Positions 37,213 through 47,686 of a stretch of DNA of 64,000 nt are shown here, one piece after another. The number at the start of each line of letters is the position of its first letter. Position 1 is the stretch's first letter. Source of the DNA: Sinohyriopsis cumingii (Eukaryota > Mollusca > Bivalvia > Unionida > Unionidae); the NCBI GenBank assembly GCA_028554795.2, contig CM068827.1:76629677-76693676 (forward strand), written 5' to 3'. Made by a program: the position numbers and the translations under genes. A model generated the notes under the pieces. It saw only the letters and a list, made by a program, of their open reading frames with translations, was not told the origin of the DNA and searched no databases.

Positions 37213-38328
37213 GTATATTTTCCATGTTATGATATTTGAATCAATTGATTTAATAGTTTCTTTTAATTTGATAGCTTAGTATCTTCGGTTGTTTTTTATA
37301 ACCTTTATAAAAAGTAATTTCCAAAAATACAAAATCATACAGGTTAACATAAATTAGTGAATTGCTTCCTTTTAAATGAGGATGAACATTTTATATTAGA
37401 TTATCCAAGTCATATTCATTTAGTATTTTAAAACATAATTCTAAACAGTATATTTGATTATCAACATCAATTATGTTTGTAAAATGTATTGACTATAACT
37501 GGGCTGCAAATTTTGCTTAAAATCAATAATGCCCTAATAGATAAAAGTAAATATGCTTTTATAGCATTTTATATATGAATTTGCTGTATTGTGACAGTAG
37601 CAACACAACAAGAGGCCAAAGTAGACCTCCTACCTCTCATTGGTCTTACTTATTGTCTAAAATACAAATAATAGCACATTCTGGGTAATGTGACTTGACT
37701 GATACCGGTATTCTCCATTTCATTATTATGACAGCCACACAGTTGTAAGAGTGGTCTTTAGAAGCCCAGTCGTGGTAGAACATTTATTGTACATACATGT
37801 ACAATGTGAAACACTCCTACCACATTTTTATTCACATTGGAAGTATTTGATGAGAATTAAGTTAAAAAATCTCTTACATATGCTATGAATACTGGATATT
37901 GGTAGAGAGATTACATTGGCACAAGTTTTGTAAAAATTATTCTTAAGTAAATTCCTGGAAAACTAATGTACTTAAGTGTTAGAAATGTCACAATTAAATT
38001 TTCCATCAGATTGCCATGTAAAGCATAAACACATATGTTTCCAACTCTTATTGACTATACATGCTATTATTCAATCTCAACAAAAAATATTGTTAAGAAT
38101 ATGTATGCATGTACTATAAATGTGTAAGTTGTTCACTTGTACCTTTTCTATATGACTGAATATTATTAAAATATGTTTTAAGGGATCATTTATCCTGTAT
38201 TGTATGCTTTAAAGTTTATGTTTCTCAGAAGCCACATAATTAATTTTATCTTCACAGTTGATATGCGGCTGGTTTTCATTAATTTAGTAGTAACAATTAA
38301 TTTGTATTTACTATTTCATTGCAGGAAG

Positions 38329-38493
38329 GAGTCGGATCAAGAATTAGCTCTGGTTGAATATAACAACAAACAATTTTATCTGGGCATTTTTTCAGGAGAA
38401 ACCACTTTTACATTTGATGAAGCATCAACAGGAAAAGTGCAAAACAATGACTTAATAGACAACACCAGCACAATAGCAATAAAACTTAAATAA
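38329..38493 (+). CDS. Candidate small gene, terminal exon
   Basis: A pyrimidine-rich tract ends TTTCATTGCAG and then GAAG; taking the second AG gives a phase-0 exon of 54 codons and a stop (ESDQELALVEYNNKQFYLGI, then FSGETTFTFDEASTG and further). With the exon at 37090 this makes a 95-residue soluble protein. Using the first AG would not keep frame with that donor, so this splice is a weak point. An AATAAA overlaps the end of the frame. Function unknown. Confidence 0.45.
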   Translation, partial: ESDQELALVEYNNKQFYLGIFSGETTFTFDEASTGKVQNNDLIDNTSTIAIKLK

Positions 38494-38764
38494 CAACAAG
38501 ATATGTATACAGGTTATCAGTTACGTATATTTCTTGAAATGTTACAACAGGTGAAATTGTTATGGAAAAATTTTTGACAAAGAAAATGTGGAAAATGAAA
38601 TAAGAAAATATTTAAAATAAGGCTAACAGTCTTGTGTGTGACTTGTCTATAAATGGCCATTGACATATGACACAAAACTCTGCAAAAATTAAAAAGTCAG
38701 GACATTATCTATATATGAATTTTTTGTATATTGTCAAGACATTATTTTGACACATGCTGTAGTT

Positions 38765-39012
38765 GGGGCCCTGAGTGGCCAAGTGGTCTAGAGCACTCAC
38801 CATTATGGATCATTGCCATCTCACCATTGTCTGTGTGGGTTCAAGTCTCAGGTTCGACCAATGTGGGTATGTGAGAAAACTTGCCAGTAGCTCCACGTTG
38901 GTCGGTGGTTCTTTCCTGGGTTTTCCTGGGTTCTTCCTGCACCATTAATACTGCCCTCTATGTACAGCCTATCATGTGCTGAAAAATGGTGTAAAATCCC
39001 ACAACAACAACT
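38765..39012 (+). mobile_element. tRNA-derived SINE, family 1
   Basis: It begins GGGGCCCTGAGTGGCCAAGTGG (A box) with B box GGGTTCAAGTCTC. Body TGCTGAAAAATGGTGTAAAA leads to tail CCCACAACAACAAC. It is nearly full length. Confidence 0.88.
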
Positions 39013-39162
39013 AGAAAAACTTGCTGTGTTTAGTTTGCTTCTTTACAAACACTGGATCTCACAATGGCAACCATGACTGTCAAGAGCAATGTACATTATT
39101 CAGTTTAGAGTGCCACAATGCTTTGGTATCTCTATGATCATGCAAAGAAGGCTTATCATGGT

Positions 39163-39250
39163 CTTGAGGATGAAGACTTACCATGGTCTTGAGGATGAAG
39201 GCTTATCATGGTCTTGAGGATGAAGGTTTATCATGGTCTTGAGGATGAAA
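39163..39250. repeat. 25-26 bp tandem repeat, 3-4 copies
   Basis: Unit ATGGTCTTGAGGATGAAGGC then TTATC, with small changes between copies. Confidence 0.9.
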
Positions 39251-39259
39251 ACATTGATG

Positions 39260-40035
39260 TACAAATGATCTAGCTGTTCGTACCAGCAAATATTAAATAT
39301 TCAGGAATTATCTTAAATATAATTAAGCATGTCACATGTTTAAAAAGTTCTCATTCAAGCTATATGCCATTTTCTATGTATCAAAAATGTACTGATATGA
39401 TTTTTCATGTTTTATTATTATGGTAACAAAGTCAATGGACAGCTTCCATGGACACATGATAATGGTAAATGGCAGTAAGGAATTGTTTACCTGTTGTTCA
39501 TTTGACATTCATGCATACAATCATGTAGTTGGATTAAAGGATTTATAGTAATTGACTACAAGTTATAATATTTGTAGAAGTTTGTATTGTTATACATGGT
39601 GATAGTAGAGGCTTAAACAGCTGTTGATAAAATTGTAAATTGATATATCTATACCTTCTATTAAAATATAATATTACTACAAGGAGTTTGATTTACAGTC
39701 TTATATGCACATCTAGGTTATGTAATAATCGTGTTCAACTGAATTTGGAGATCTACATTTTAGTAATGTTATTGTAAGCCAGATAAAAGTCTGACAAAGT
39801 TGTATCTGCTATGTAGTAATATAACAACATTACAACTAGTTCATTTCATCGGCCTTATAAACCCAATATAGTTAAAATACAAATATAGACATGTATAAAT
39901 AAATGTTTGATACATGTACATTCCATGTGAGAAAAATAAAGACTACATGAGTATACTAACTTGTATCTCAATTCAACTCTATTCATGATGACAAATATCA
40001 GATGTACCACCCACCAAGTCACTAAGCACACACAC
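39260..40035. other. Spacer, nothing recognised
   Basis: No gene or clear repeat seen. Confidence 0.5.
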
Positions 40036-40138
<103 letters not shown>

Positions 40139-40962
40139 AACACACACACATGCAATAACTTCCAATCTATGCTAGGCTGATCCCAGCATTAGAGTGTGTT
40201 CTGCTGTGATCCCATCTTATCTATGCCAGGCTGATCCCAGCATGAAGAAAGTAATCTGATTTTAAATTAATGCATCCTAATCACCTGAACTGATGCCAAA
40301 TAGGCAATATACAGTAGTAATATTCTCACATTCATATGTATATGGTTGTATTTTCCACTTTAGAAAATAAGTTCAAGATTTCTTGCTCATGCTTCACACC
40401 TGACCTTTATCCTGACTTCTGAATATATTGACAATTTACTGGGAACATAGTGTACACGTAATATCAAACACTTGTTTGCATCATCAATTGATTTATTCCC
40501 CATAATATCAAATTAAACATTATTTGGAACATATATACATATGAAAATGAGCAGTGACTTAAGCCCCACAAACATGTTTACACTGATCGACCTAGCTACA
40601 AGAACAGCATCTATAGTCCAATTCTGAGTTCAAACAGCTGTTGTTGTAATCGATTTTTGTTTAAAAAATGTATATTCTCAGTATTTTTTCTGAAGTTTAA
40701 ATCAAGTTTTGCTCAAAATTGAATTGTGAACTATGTTGTTATTATTTGTCTGTCTTGATTAATCTTATTGATAAAAGTGGACTTCATCTTCTAATTTGTT
40801 GCTATCTCTATCATCGCACAAGCTATATTCAGTACACAGTATATATTTGTACTATAGCCATTTTAACTACTGGTACTGTTCTTTGAAAGCTGAAATGTTT
40901 TCAAATCTCCCTGAAAGTTACACTGAATATTTCAGTGTAAATCTAACTTTTTATGCTCTATG

Positions 40963-41214
40963 TTATGGTAAGGAAATTTTCAATTGTTGTTTTGCAGCTT
41001 GAAAGTTACAGCAGTATTCACAGTATGCTGTTTGACCTGGACTACCCTTTTCAGCACAGAAATGTGAGAAAAAGAATCCATCATTGTGTTTTAGTGTAGG
41101 ATTGAAAAGTCCATCCTTGGGATTACAAATCTGTGGTAAACACACAGAACATACTTGTGCATGACTTAAAGTTCTAATCTTCGAATGGAATTTTCCTATT
41201 TTACACAAAATCAT
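40963..41214 (-). CDS. Candidate cysteine-rich terminal exon
   Basis: The minus strand is open for 83 codons and holds eight cysteines in a compact arrangement (CSVCLPQIC, then HFCAEKG, then YCEYCC) before a stop. An AAAATAG/GAAAA boundary near 41190 could be a splice acceptor. Such spacing is typical of a disulphide-rich or zinc-binding module, but I recognise no family. The plus strand is also open after a good TTTTGCAG acceptor at 40999, so the strand is uncertain. Confidence 0.3.
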   Translation of the reverse strand: MILCKIGKFHSKIRTLSHAQVCSVCLPQICNPKDGLFNPTLKHNDGFFFSHFCAEKGSPGQTAYCEYCCNFQAAKQQLKISLP

Positions 41215-41334
41215 GTGATGGTTGTGTCATTACTACATTGAGCATGGAGATCAGCAGTGTTGACTTGGGAAGGTAGTCAGAGTTGATAAACATTAGAGTA
41301 ACATTACTATGTGTGTGTGGTTCTCATTTTTAGA

Positions 41335-41622
41335 TTTAACAATTTTTCATCATATCACTTTAATATCTGTTCAGCAGTTTATAGTGATGTCTAGCACAGG
41401 TGCATCAATGCTGCAGACATGTAGCATGATGTCCCAGCCAGTCACATTTTCCTGACACCAGGCCGACCAGTCTTAATACTGATCTCTTAATGCTGAGCAC
41501 CTAGCAAGGTAGCTTTTTAGTACCATTTTTATAAATCTCTGGTATGACTCAGCCAGGGTTCGAACCTGTGACCTCCCGCATCTGAGGCAGTTCATCTATC
41601 CACTTAGGCCATCGGAATGGTA
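41335..41622 (-). mobile_element. tRNA-derived SINE, family 2
   Basis: Minus-strand copy with GCTGCAGACATGTAGCATGA, CCCAGCCAGTCACATTTTCC, TGCTGAGCACCTAGCAAGG and the B-box complement GGGTTCGAACC. The head extends to GGCCATCGG, more complete than at 28831. Confidence 0.85.
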
Positions 41623-41804
41623 ATACTACTGTGAAGAAGGGATTTGCAAGTAGTAATGACTAATATTAATTACAAAGGTAATGTCCAATAAGAAAGACAA
41701 CACGGAATTTTTATTTTATATTCTGGAGGCAGTGTGAGGCATAGCTGTAATAATCTTACTACATGTACATCATATTTTTCAAATGACAAAATGAATGTTA
41801 GACT

Positions 41805-42745
41805 GTTACCATGGAAGTAGAGTGTTGTTACTACATGGGTTTGGGGGATAGCAGGAGAGCTATGTAGTGTTGTTACTACATCAGTTGTAGTATTGTTACT
41901 ACATTAGGTCTTGGAGATCACAAAGTCAGTGCCTGGAAATAGGGTAATGTTACTACATGTATATGGGTTGGTGTGTCACTATGTAGTGTTGTTACTACAT
42001 CGGGTTTTGGAGCTCAAAATATCAGTGCTTGGAAATAGGGTAATGTTACTACATGGTTTGGGGGATAGCAATGTAGTATTGTTTCTACATCAGGTTTTGG
42101 AGACCACAAAATCAGTCCTTGGAAATGTTATGTAACATGGGTTTGGGGGATGCCTGTGATGGCTATGTAGTATTGTTACTATGTCAAGTTTTGGAGGTCA
42201 CAATCAGTGCCTGGACAGAGGGTAATGTTACTACATGGGTATGGATGATAGCAATACAGCTATTTAGTATTGTTACTACAAGATTCATTTGTAGTAATGT
42301 TACTGCATCAGATTTTGGAGATCACAAAATCAGTGGCTGGACATAGGGTCATGTTACTATATGGGTATGGAGGATAGCGATGTAGTATTGTTACTACATC
42401 AGTTGTAGTACTGTTACAATATCAGGTTTTGGAGATACAAAATCAGTGCTGGGAAATAGGGTAATGTTACTACATGGGTTTGGAGGCAGGGGCATCATGG
42501 GGGTGGGGGGGGGCGTGGGGAGCATTCTCCCCCCAACCGAATTGGAAAATTAACAAGCCCGTCAAGTTTTGCCGAAAAAATTGAAATGATGTCCCTGTTT
42601 GGGGTGATAACATTTTCGTATTGTTACTACAGCAGTTGTAGTACATTTACTACATCATGTTTTGGAGAACACAAAATCATTGCCTGAATATAGAGTAATG
42701 TTACTATATGGGTTTGGGAATTAACAATGTAGTATTGTTACTATA
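41805..42745. repeat. ~90-125 bp degenerate tandem repeat, about 8 copies
   Basis: Units share GTAATGTTACTACATGGGTT, TGTAGTATTGTTACTACATC and TTTTGGAGATCACAAAATCA. Unit length varies through internal gains and losses. A G-rich insertion near 42486-42530 that begins CAGGGGCATCATGGGGG resembles one end of the GGGCACC-type MITEs. Confidence 0.88.
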
Positions 42746-42749
42746 GTAA

Positions 42750-44240
42750 AATTCCATTAAAAAGGACAAGCAAGAAATTCCTTTTTTTTATATTTTGGCA
42801 GCCATTACAAAGCGCTATTACATAATAAATGAAAAGGCATAACATTCAAGACATTAGTCACTTTCTGACTATTTATATATGACAAACAGTTATAATGTAA
42901 AAGACTACTATGGGTTAACGAGAATCATAACAACGTTTAACCAAGAATGGGAATATTGAATGTTATTTCAAAGTTTATACAAGGAAGGTCTTTAAATTGC
43001 ATCATCTGATATGCATGTTATTTATAGAAAATGCTATTCATGCTTTGCATAGTGAAGGTCCGAGAACATTCTATTGTGAATTATTACTATTGCAATATAG
43101 AGTCAAACTGATGGAGGACGTTAGAACATGATATACAAAATACCAGGAATGTAAAGAGTTTGTAAAATCAATGGCAATACAATAGTTGGACAGAGAAGGA
43201 TATTGAAAGATTAGATAAAGAAATAAAAAGAGAATAAACGTGAATGATTAGAAACAGTAAATAGAGACTTAGTGCATTCAGACCACCAAGTTTTCCTTAC
43301 TTTTCAAGACTAAATAATACGCCAAACTAAGGCAATAAATATACACAATACTGATTTTGTGGATCCTAGGGAAACCGTGGTGATCAAGCTACAGGACACA
43401 CATGCAATATTAAAGGACTCTAGACCTAAAAATATAGACAGTATGTCTAATTCAAGTATGCCTCAAACATGGGTTGCGTCGGACACCGTGAACTTCGAGT
43501 ATATACAAAATGATAAAAACAACCAAACTAATACTAAACTTTCCTCCCGTCCTGTGATTCACTTTAGCTAATTAAATCAGTCAGCTCACCAAAACCGACT
43601 AAACATAGCAAACGCATTTATCATGATAAGAATGTACTTTATTGAAATGTTTCAAAGAAAACCCATTAAGCATTGTATACATAATATGACAACGCTAACT
43701 GTACGAAACATTGTTCGGAATTATACAGACAGAAATATAGCAGAATTTGTACATTCAGTTTACAATTTTCGTGTTTGTTTGAATGTAAAATCCCTTTACT
43801 GAATTATGATGTATCATTGTTGTCGTCCTGGATTGAACATTTGTCAGCTAATAAAAGGCTGTACATGGCAGCCAGTATATCTCGTGTAGGAAGAACCCGG
43901 GAAGAACAACCGACCCTCGAGAAACTACTGTTAAGCTTTCTCACTTACCCACGTTGGCATGATGCATTACAAGTATATAATAGTAACATCGTTTTAAATA
44001 ATTTAATTTGCTCTGTATTTTTAAACTGTCACGATATGATAATTGGAAACACTACAACTAAAAAGAGATTAAAAGATAATACATTTTTGAGCGATAATAG
44101 GCCAGACGAAAATGCGACTTAACATCAAGGTTCTCAGAAGGCTGCACCCTCCGATCGATACAAAGGTTTTAAACATGATTACAACTATGAAGTTGGTACA
44201 TTTGTCTACTAAAGGACATTGTCAGCTGATTAAATTAATT
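42750..44240. other. Unrecognised stretch, partly coding-like
   Basis: Open frames at 43359-43571 and 43775-44122 are coding-like in composition but match nothing I know. The second runs through a decayed minus-strand SINE family 1 body (about 43855-43960: GTACATGGCAGCCAGTATAT, GGAAGAACCCGGGAAGAA), so at least part of it is not a gene. The rest may be an old inactivated element. Confidence 0.4.
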
Positions 44241-44243
44241 AAA

Positions 44244-44692
44244 TGGTATACACAGATGAAGCCACTTCTGGAATTACATAGGGGATGAAACATTATCGAC
44301 GGATTTACAACTGATTTAAGAGCTAGACAGAATGAAGGCACATGGTATAATGCAGTCTCCTTATTAATTGCTCAGGGACAGAACAGAATATATACCACAC
44401 AGCCTGTGCCGACAGTGTCAAGAGATACCAGAGAATCTGGTCAGCTCATAAAACTAATTATAAAGCAGATAAGGTGAAATTACGGTCTGGATTTACTTCG
44501 TTGAGCAAAGTACAGCTGATGGAATAAGTAAACAAAATGTACAGACAGATGAAGTTACTATAAGGAATTAAAGCTTGGTGCAAAAATTAGCAACGGATTT
44601 ACAACTAATTTAAGAGCTAGACAGAATGAAAGTATATGGTCATATGTAATCTGCGTATTTTTTGCGCAGGGACAAAACAGAAATATATATTA
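44244..44692. repeat. Diverged ~150-bp direct duplication
   Basis: The segments 44244-44400 and 44530-44692 share GATTTACAACTGATTTAAGA, GCTAGACAGAATGAA, ATGGT and CAGGGACAGAACAGAA-like sequence. CAGCTCATAAAACTAATTA between them is a third partial match. Unrecognised. Confidence 0.65.
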
Positions 44693-45017
44693 AAGTCCCA
44701 TTTGGACACTATCAGACACTATTGGATAGATGCGTGCGCTAACAACTTTAGAGCAGCAATTTTAGAACTCAAGACAACAAAATTCCTGCGTTCACATTTT
44801 CTCTCTGTCTCTGTTTGTTTTGTTTTTGTTTTTTGTTTTTTTGTCTGTCTCCCCTTATCTTTGAATCTGGAAGAACCACTCTGGAAAATGATAGATCGAT
44901 AAATGATTAGGAGTTGTCATCAACTCACTGTTTCCATAAACTAATATTTCCATTTTCACCAAAGAACTCGAATCTTGTTACCGTCACTGTGTCACCAAAT
45001 TGATTCTTTCGCACATT

Positions 45018-45023
45018 TAGGCT
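45018..45023. repeat. Polinton target-site duplication, left copy
   Basis: TAGGCT directly precedes the element. The right end is followed by AGGCTT, and TAGGCT also fits if the last T of the terminal repeat is counted. Maverick/Polinton integration typically duplicates 5-6 bp. Confidence 0.75.
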
Positions 45024-45277
45024 AGCAGCAGAGAGGGTGAACAGACCATAGAATTCCGACAAAACAAATAAAACAAACAAATAAATCATCTCGTAGAAAG
45101 GTCAAGATTTTACAAATGAACTTTTCCTTGAGATGTTTTATTTCTGTAATGGACGATTGTACTAATAAAACCTCAGTTTGAAATAGTAGCTGAAAAAATA
45201 AAGTACTCTACGTGTTTATTTATTTCTTGTTTATTTGTTTGACGACCAACGTTGGTAGGCACCCTCTCTGCTGCTCC
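45024..45277. repeat. Polinton left terminal inverted repeat
   Basis: It begins AGCAGCAGAGAGGGTGAACA and is matched in inverse orientation by 61743-61996, with about five substitutions and two single-base length differences. Its inner edge, CACCCTCTCTGCTGCT, is itself the inverse of its outer edge, so each terminal repeat is bracketed by a 16-bp inverted pair. The ATPase stop codon lies only about 5 bp inside it. Confidence 0.95.
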
Positions 45278-45282
45278 CCCTG

Positions 45283-45948
45283 TTACCCAAATATTTTATC
45301 AATACCCACACGATATCTTGTTCTTGGATCATGTAAATTTATTGTTATAAATCCATGCGGGGTAGCTTGCGCTCGTGAGAAGAAATTTTTGAATTTAATT
45401 ATATCCATGTCACCACCACACCAAGTTTGATGAATATTTCGCAACGTGTGTGTGTCTACGCCATTAAACACAACTAAAATGTTGCAGTTGTCTCTGATCA
45501 CCTTCGGAATTTGTGTATATCGTTGAGTAACATAGATCACGTCTGTATTTTTGTGTCTACCTCGGGAAAATATTCTGGCTGGATTTGATTGTTTATCTAG
45601 CATCACATCGTCGTATACAACTAAATTATTAATAAATCCGTCTATGGAATCTACAGATGGTGCTTCATCAATATCGGTTATAAACTCTATAACATCATTA
45701 TCTTCATCCAGTAATCGTGCGTTTTCATTGAAATCTTTAAGTACATCATAACATCGCTGATCATCAACGGATGGTGCTACTAAATATAATTTATCCCATT
45801 TCAGCCATCTCATTATCAGATTAAGTAATAATTGCGTCTTACCCGATCCAGATGGTCCTATGATAATCATTCTGATGGAGTTCGGTAGCGCAGGATGATG
45901 CTTAACTGGCTCTCGTTGCCGAGTTGCTGAGAAATCAATTATATCCAT
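45283..45948 (-). CDS. Polinton packaging ATPase (A32/FtsK-like)
   Basis: In this family the enzyme pumps the DNA genome into preformed capsids. The 221-residue protein has a Walker A GPSGSGKT (31-38), a hydrophobic strand with acidic pair VVYDDVM (110-116, Walker B) and VIYVTQRY (about 137-144), the sensor-like strand seen in A32-type ATPases. Its length is normal for Polintons. The ATG at 45948 is preceded by TATAATATAT and lies only 12 bp from the divergent phospholipase gene, so both must share a promoter. The 3' end abuts the left terminal repeat. Confidence 0.9.
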   Translation of the reverse strand: MDIIDFSATRQREPVKHHPALPNSIRMIIIGPSGSGKTQLLLNLIMRWLKWDKLYLVAPSVDDQRCYDVLKDFNENARLLDEDNDVIEFITDIDEAPSVDSIDGFINNLVVYDDVMLDKQSNPARIFSRGRHKNTDVIYVTQRYTQIPKVIRDNCNILVVFNGVDTHTLRNIHQTWCGGDMDIIKFKNFFSRAQATPHGFITINLHDPRTRYRVGIDKIFG

Positions 45949-45960
45949 ATATATTATAAC
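45949..45960. promoter_or_regulatory. 12-bp divergent promoter spacer
   Basis: ATATATTATAAC is all that separates the start codons of the ATPase (minus) and the phospholipase gene (plus). Both start codons therefore carry a TATA-like motif at once upstream, and any 5' leader must be very short or overlap the opposite gene. Confidence 0.6.
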
Positions 45961-46461
45961 ATGAATTTATATTGTTTACGCTGTAGAGTTAAAACTCCAA
46001 CTACTGATTTAGCCACGGTTATAACAAAAAACAAAAAAATAGCGTACGGTGGAAAATGTTCTATATGCGGTAGAAAGAAATTTTCATTTTTACCTAATAA
46101 GCGCGGTGGTGATATTGCTAATTTGATGTCAAAGTTTCCAGGTGCTCCATGGGCTAAATACAGTGGAGAAAAACATCTACCAGGATATAATTATTGCGGT
46201 CCTGGTACTCGACTCGATATCAGGCTCGATGATCAAGATCAACCAAAACCAGGCGAGGAACCAATAAATGCTATTGATCGAGCTTGTCATGCTCATGATG
46301 TAGCTTATAAAAGTCAAAATCTACAAGATAGGCATATTGCAGATGTAAAATTAATTCATTCATTAAATTCTATAAAAAATAAAAATATTAGAGAATCATT
46401 AGCTAATTGGTTAGTAAGATCCTCGATGAAAGGTAAATTAGCGATTGGGGCTGGTAATTAA
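45961..46461 (+). CDS. Zinc-ribbon plus phospholipase A2 virion protein
   Basis: The 166-residue protein joins two modules. Residues 1-45 hold CLRC (5-8) and CSIC (33-36), a small zinc ribbon of the DUF5679 type. Residues about 58-140 resemble the parvovirus VP1 phospholipase A2: PGYNYCGPGT (74-83, calcium loop), then D106-x-A-C and the catalytic HD pair (112-113), followed by a helix with D128. In parvoviruses this enzyme breaches the endosomal membrane during entry; a similar entry role is inferred here. It is followed two bases later by the integrase, suggesting co-expression. Confidence 0.82.
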   Translation: MNLYCLRCRVKTPTTDLATVITKNKKIAYGGKCSICGRKKFSFLPNKRGGDIANLMSKFPGAPWAKYSGEKHLPGYNYCGPGTRLDIRLDDQDQPKPGEEPINAIDRACHAHDVAYKSQNLQDRHIADVKLIHSLNSIKNKNIRESLANWLVRSSMKGKLAIGAGN

Positions 46462-46463
46462 TA

Positions 46464-47450
46464 ATGGAATCAATTTATTATTCACCGAGAGGATACTGGA
46501 GAGGCAAAGCAGCAATTGGTAAACTCGCTGATGCAGCGGCGGTTAAACATTCTACTGCTAGCGCGTGGTTGTCCAGGCAGGCAATATGGCAAATTTATCT
46601 ACCACGTCCTAAACAAATTCAGTACGCGTATTTCGATGTCAGTGTTCCTAATGAAGTTCATCAAGCTGATATTCTGTTTTTACCGCATGATACTGTGCGT
46701 GGAAAAACGTACAAGTACGCGCTAACCGTAGTTGATGTTGCAAGTAGATATAAAGAAGCAGAGCCGCTATCAGCGAAAACATCATCTGAAGTAGCCGATG
46801 CGTTTGAACGAATTTATCAACGAGGTGGTGGACCACAAGGTGGTCTACGATGGCCACAGCTACTACAGGTTGATCCTGGTAAGGAATTTCTTGGTCCAGT
46901 ATCATCGCTGATGAAACAACATAATACCAAAATACGACGAGGACATACTGCAATTCACCGTGATCAAGCAATTGTTGAGCGATTTAATCGAACACTTGCT
47001 GAGCGGTTATTTGGATATCAATACGCGAGGGAATTTATTCAGGATAAAAGATCTCGCGAATGGGTTGCAAGATTACCAGGCGTGATAGCTGCATTAAATA
47101 ATGAGATTACACGAACAACCAACATGAAACCCATTAGCGCGGTCACAAAAAAAAATATACCAACACAACGGAAAGATGCTGGAAAACAAAAAATATTAGG
47201 TGATGTCACAGTCAGATATTTATATGAGCCTGGTGAACTTGAAGGTGGTAAAGCGAGAGCAACTGATCCTATTTGGAGTGTTACCACACACAAAATATCT
47301 ACCGTGACAAGATCCACTGGAAGAAACGTAGGCGTTTCCAGACCTGCAATCTACAGATTAGATTCAGCTGCTCCTCAACGTGGATTTACACGTGAACAAC
47401 TACAAATAATTCCCGAGGATACACAACTACCACCGCGATCACTCCGGTGA
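46464..47450 (+). CDS. Polinton integrase (retroviral type, DD35E)
   Basis: This enzyme joins the element's ends to target DNA. The 328-residue protein has the RNase-H-fold triad D69 (HQADILF), D137 (LLQVDPGKEF) and E172 (AIVERFN), with the canonical 35-residue gap between the second Asp and the Glu. A C-terminal beta-rich domain ends near YRLDS, as in other Polinton integrases. The N-terminal region lacks a visible HHCC finger, which fits short Polinton forms. It starts two bases after the phospholipase stop. Confidence 0.93.
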   Translation: MESIYYSPRGYWRGKAAIGKLADAAAVKHSTASAWLSRQAIWQIYLPRPKQIQYAYFDVSVPNEVHQADILFLPHDTVRGKTYKYALTVVDVASRYKEAEPLSAKTSSEVADAFERIYQRGGGPQGGLRWPQLLQVDPGKEFLGPVSSLMKQHNTKIRRGHTAIHRDQAIVERFNRTLAERLFGYQYAREFIQDKRSREWVARLPGVIAALNNEITRTTNMKPISAVTKKNIPTQRKDAGKQKILGDVTVRYLYEPGELEGGKARATDPIWSVTTHKISTVTRSTGRNVGVSRPAIYRLDSAAPQRGFTREQLQIIPEDTQLPPRSLR

Positions 47451-47460
47451 TTTCGATCAC

Positions 47461-47685
47461 TTAACTAGCACTAGTGCCTGCGCCTCTACGTCGATTACAC
47501 TCAAGACAGGTTAACATGGTATTTTCTCGTGTATGACCGCGACTATTATCTTTTCTATCTACGGTAAATTGTCTTGAATCATTACTCGAATACCGCCATA
47601 ACATTATACAATTACAACTGGTGCAATGATTATTCTGCTGCTGTTTTAACTCAATAATAAATTCAACATCAAGATCAAAGTCGCG
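47461..47685 (-). other. Short HNH-like zinc-binding coding segment
   Basis: The minus strand reads as a compact HNH-type nuclease module: CTSC, then FTVDRKDNSRGHTRENTMLT, then CLECNRRRG. The two CxxC pairs around a DRxD...GHT..N core are typical of HNH fingers. It lies just downstream of the polymerase-helicase gene on the same strand. There is no obvious start codon of its own, so how it would be expressed is unclear. Confidence 0.55.
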
Positions 47686-47686
47686 T

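Noticed and set aside
43775-44122. 115-codon gene candidate
   Set aside because: Its middle is a decayed SINE body, so the open frame is not likely to be a conserved gene.
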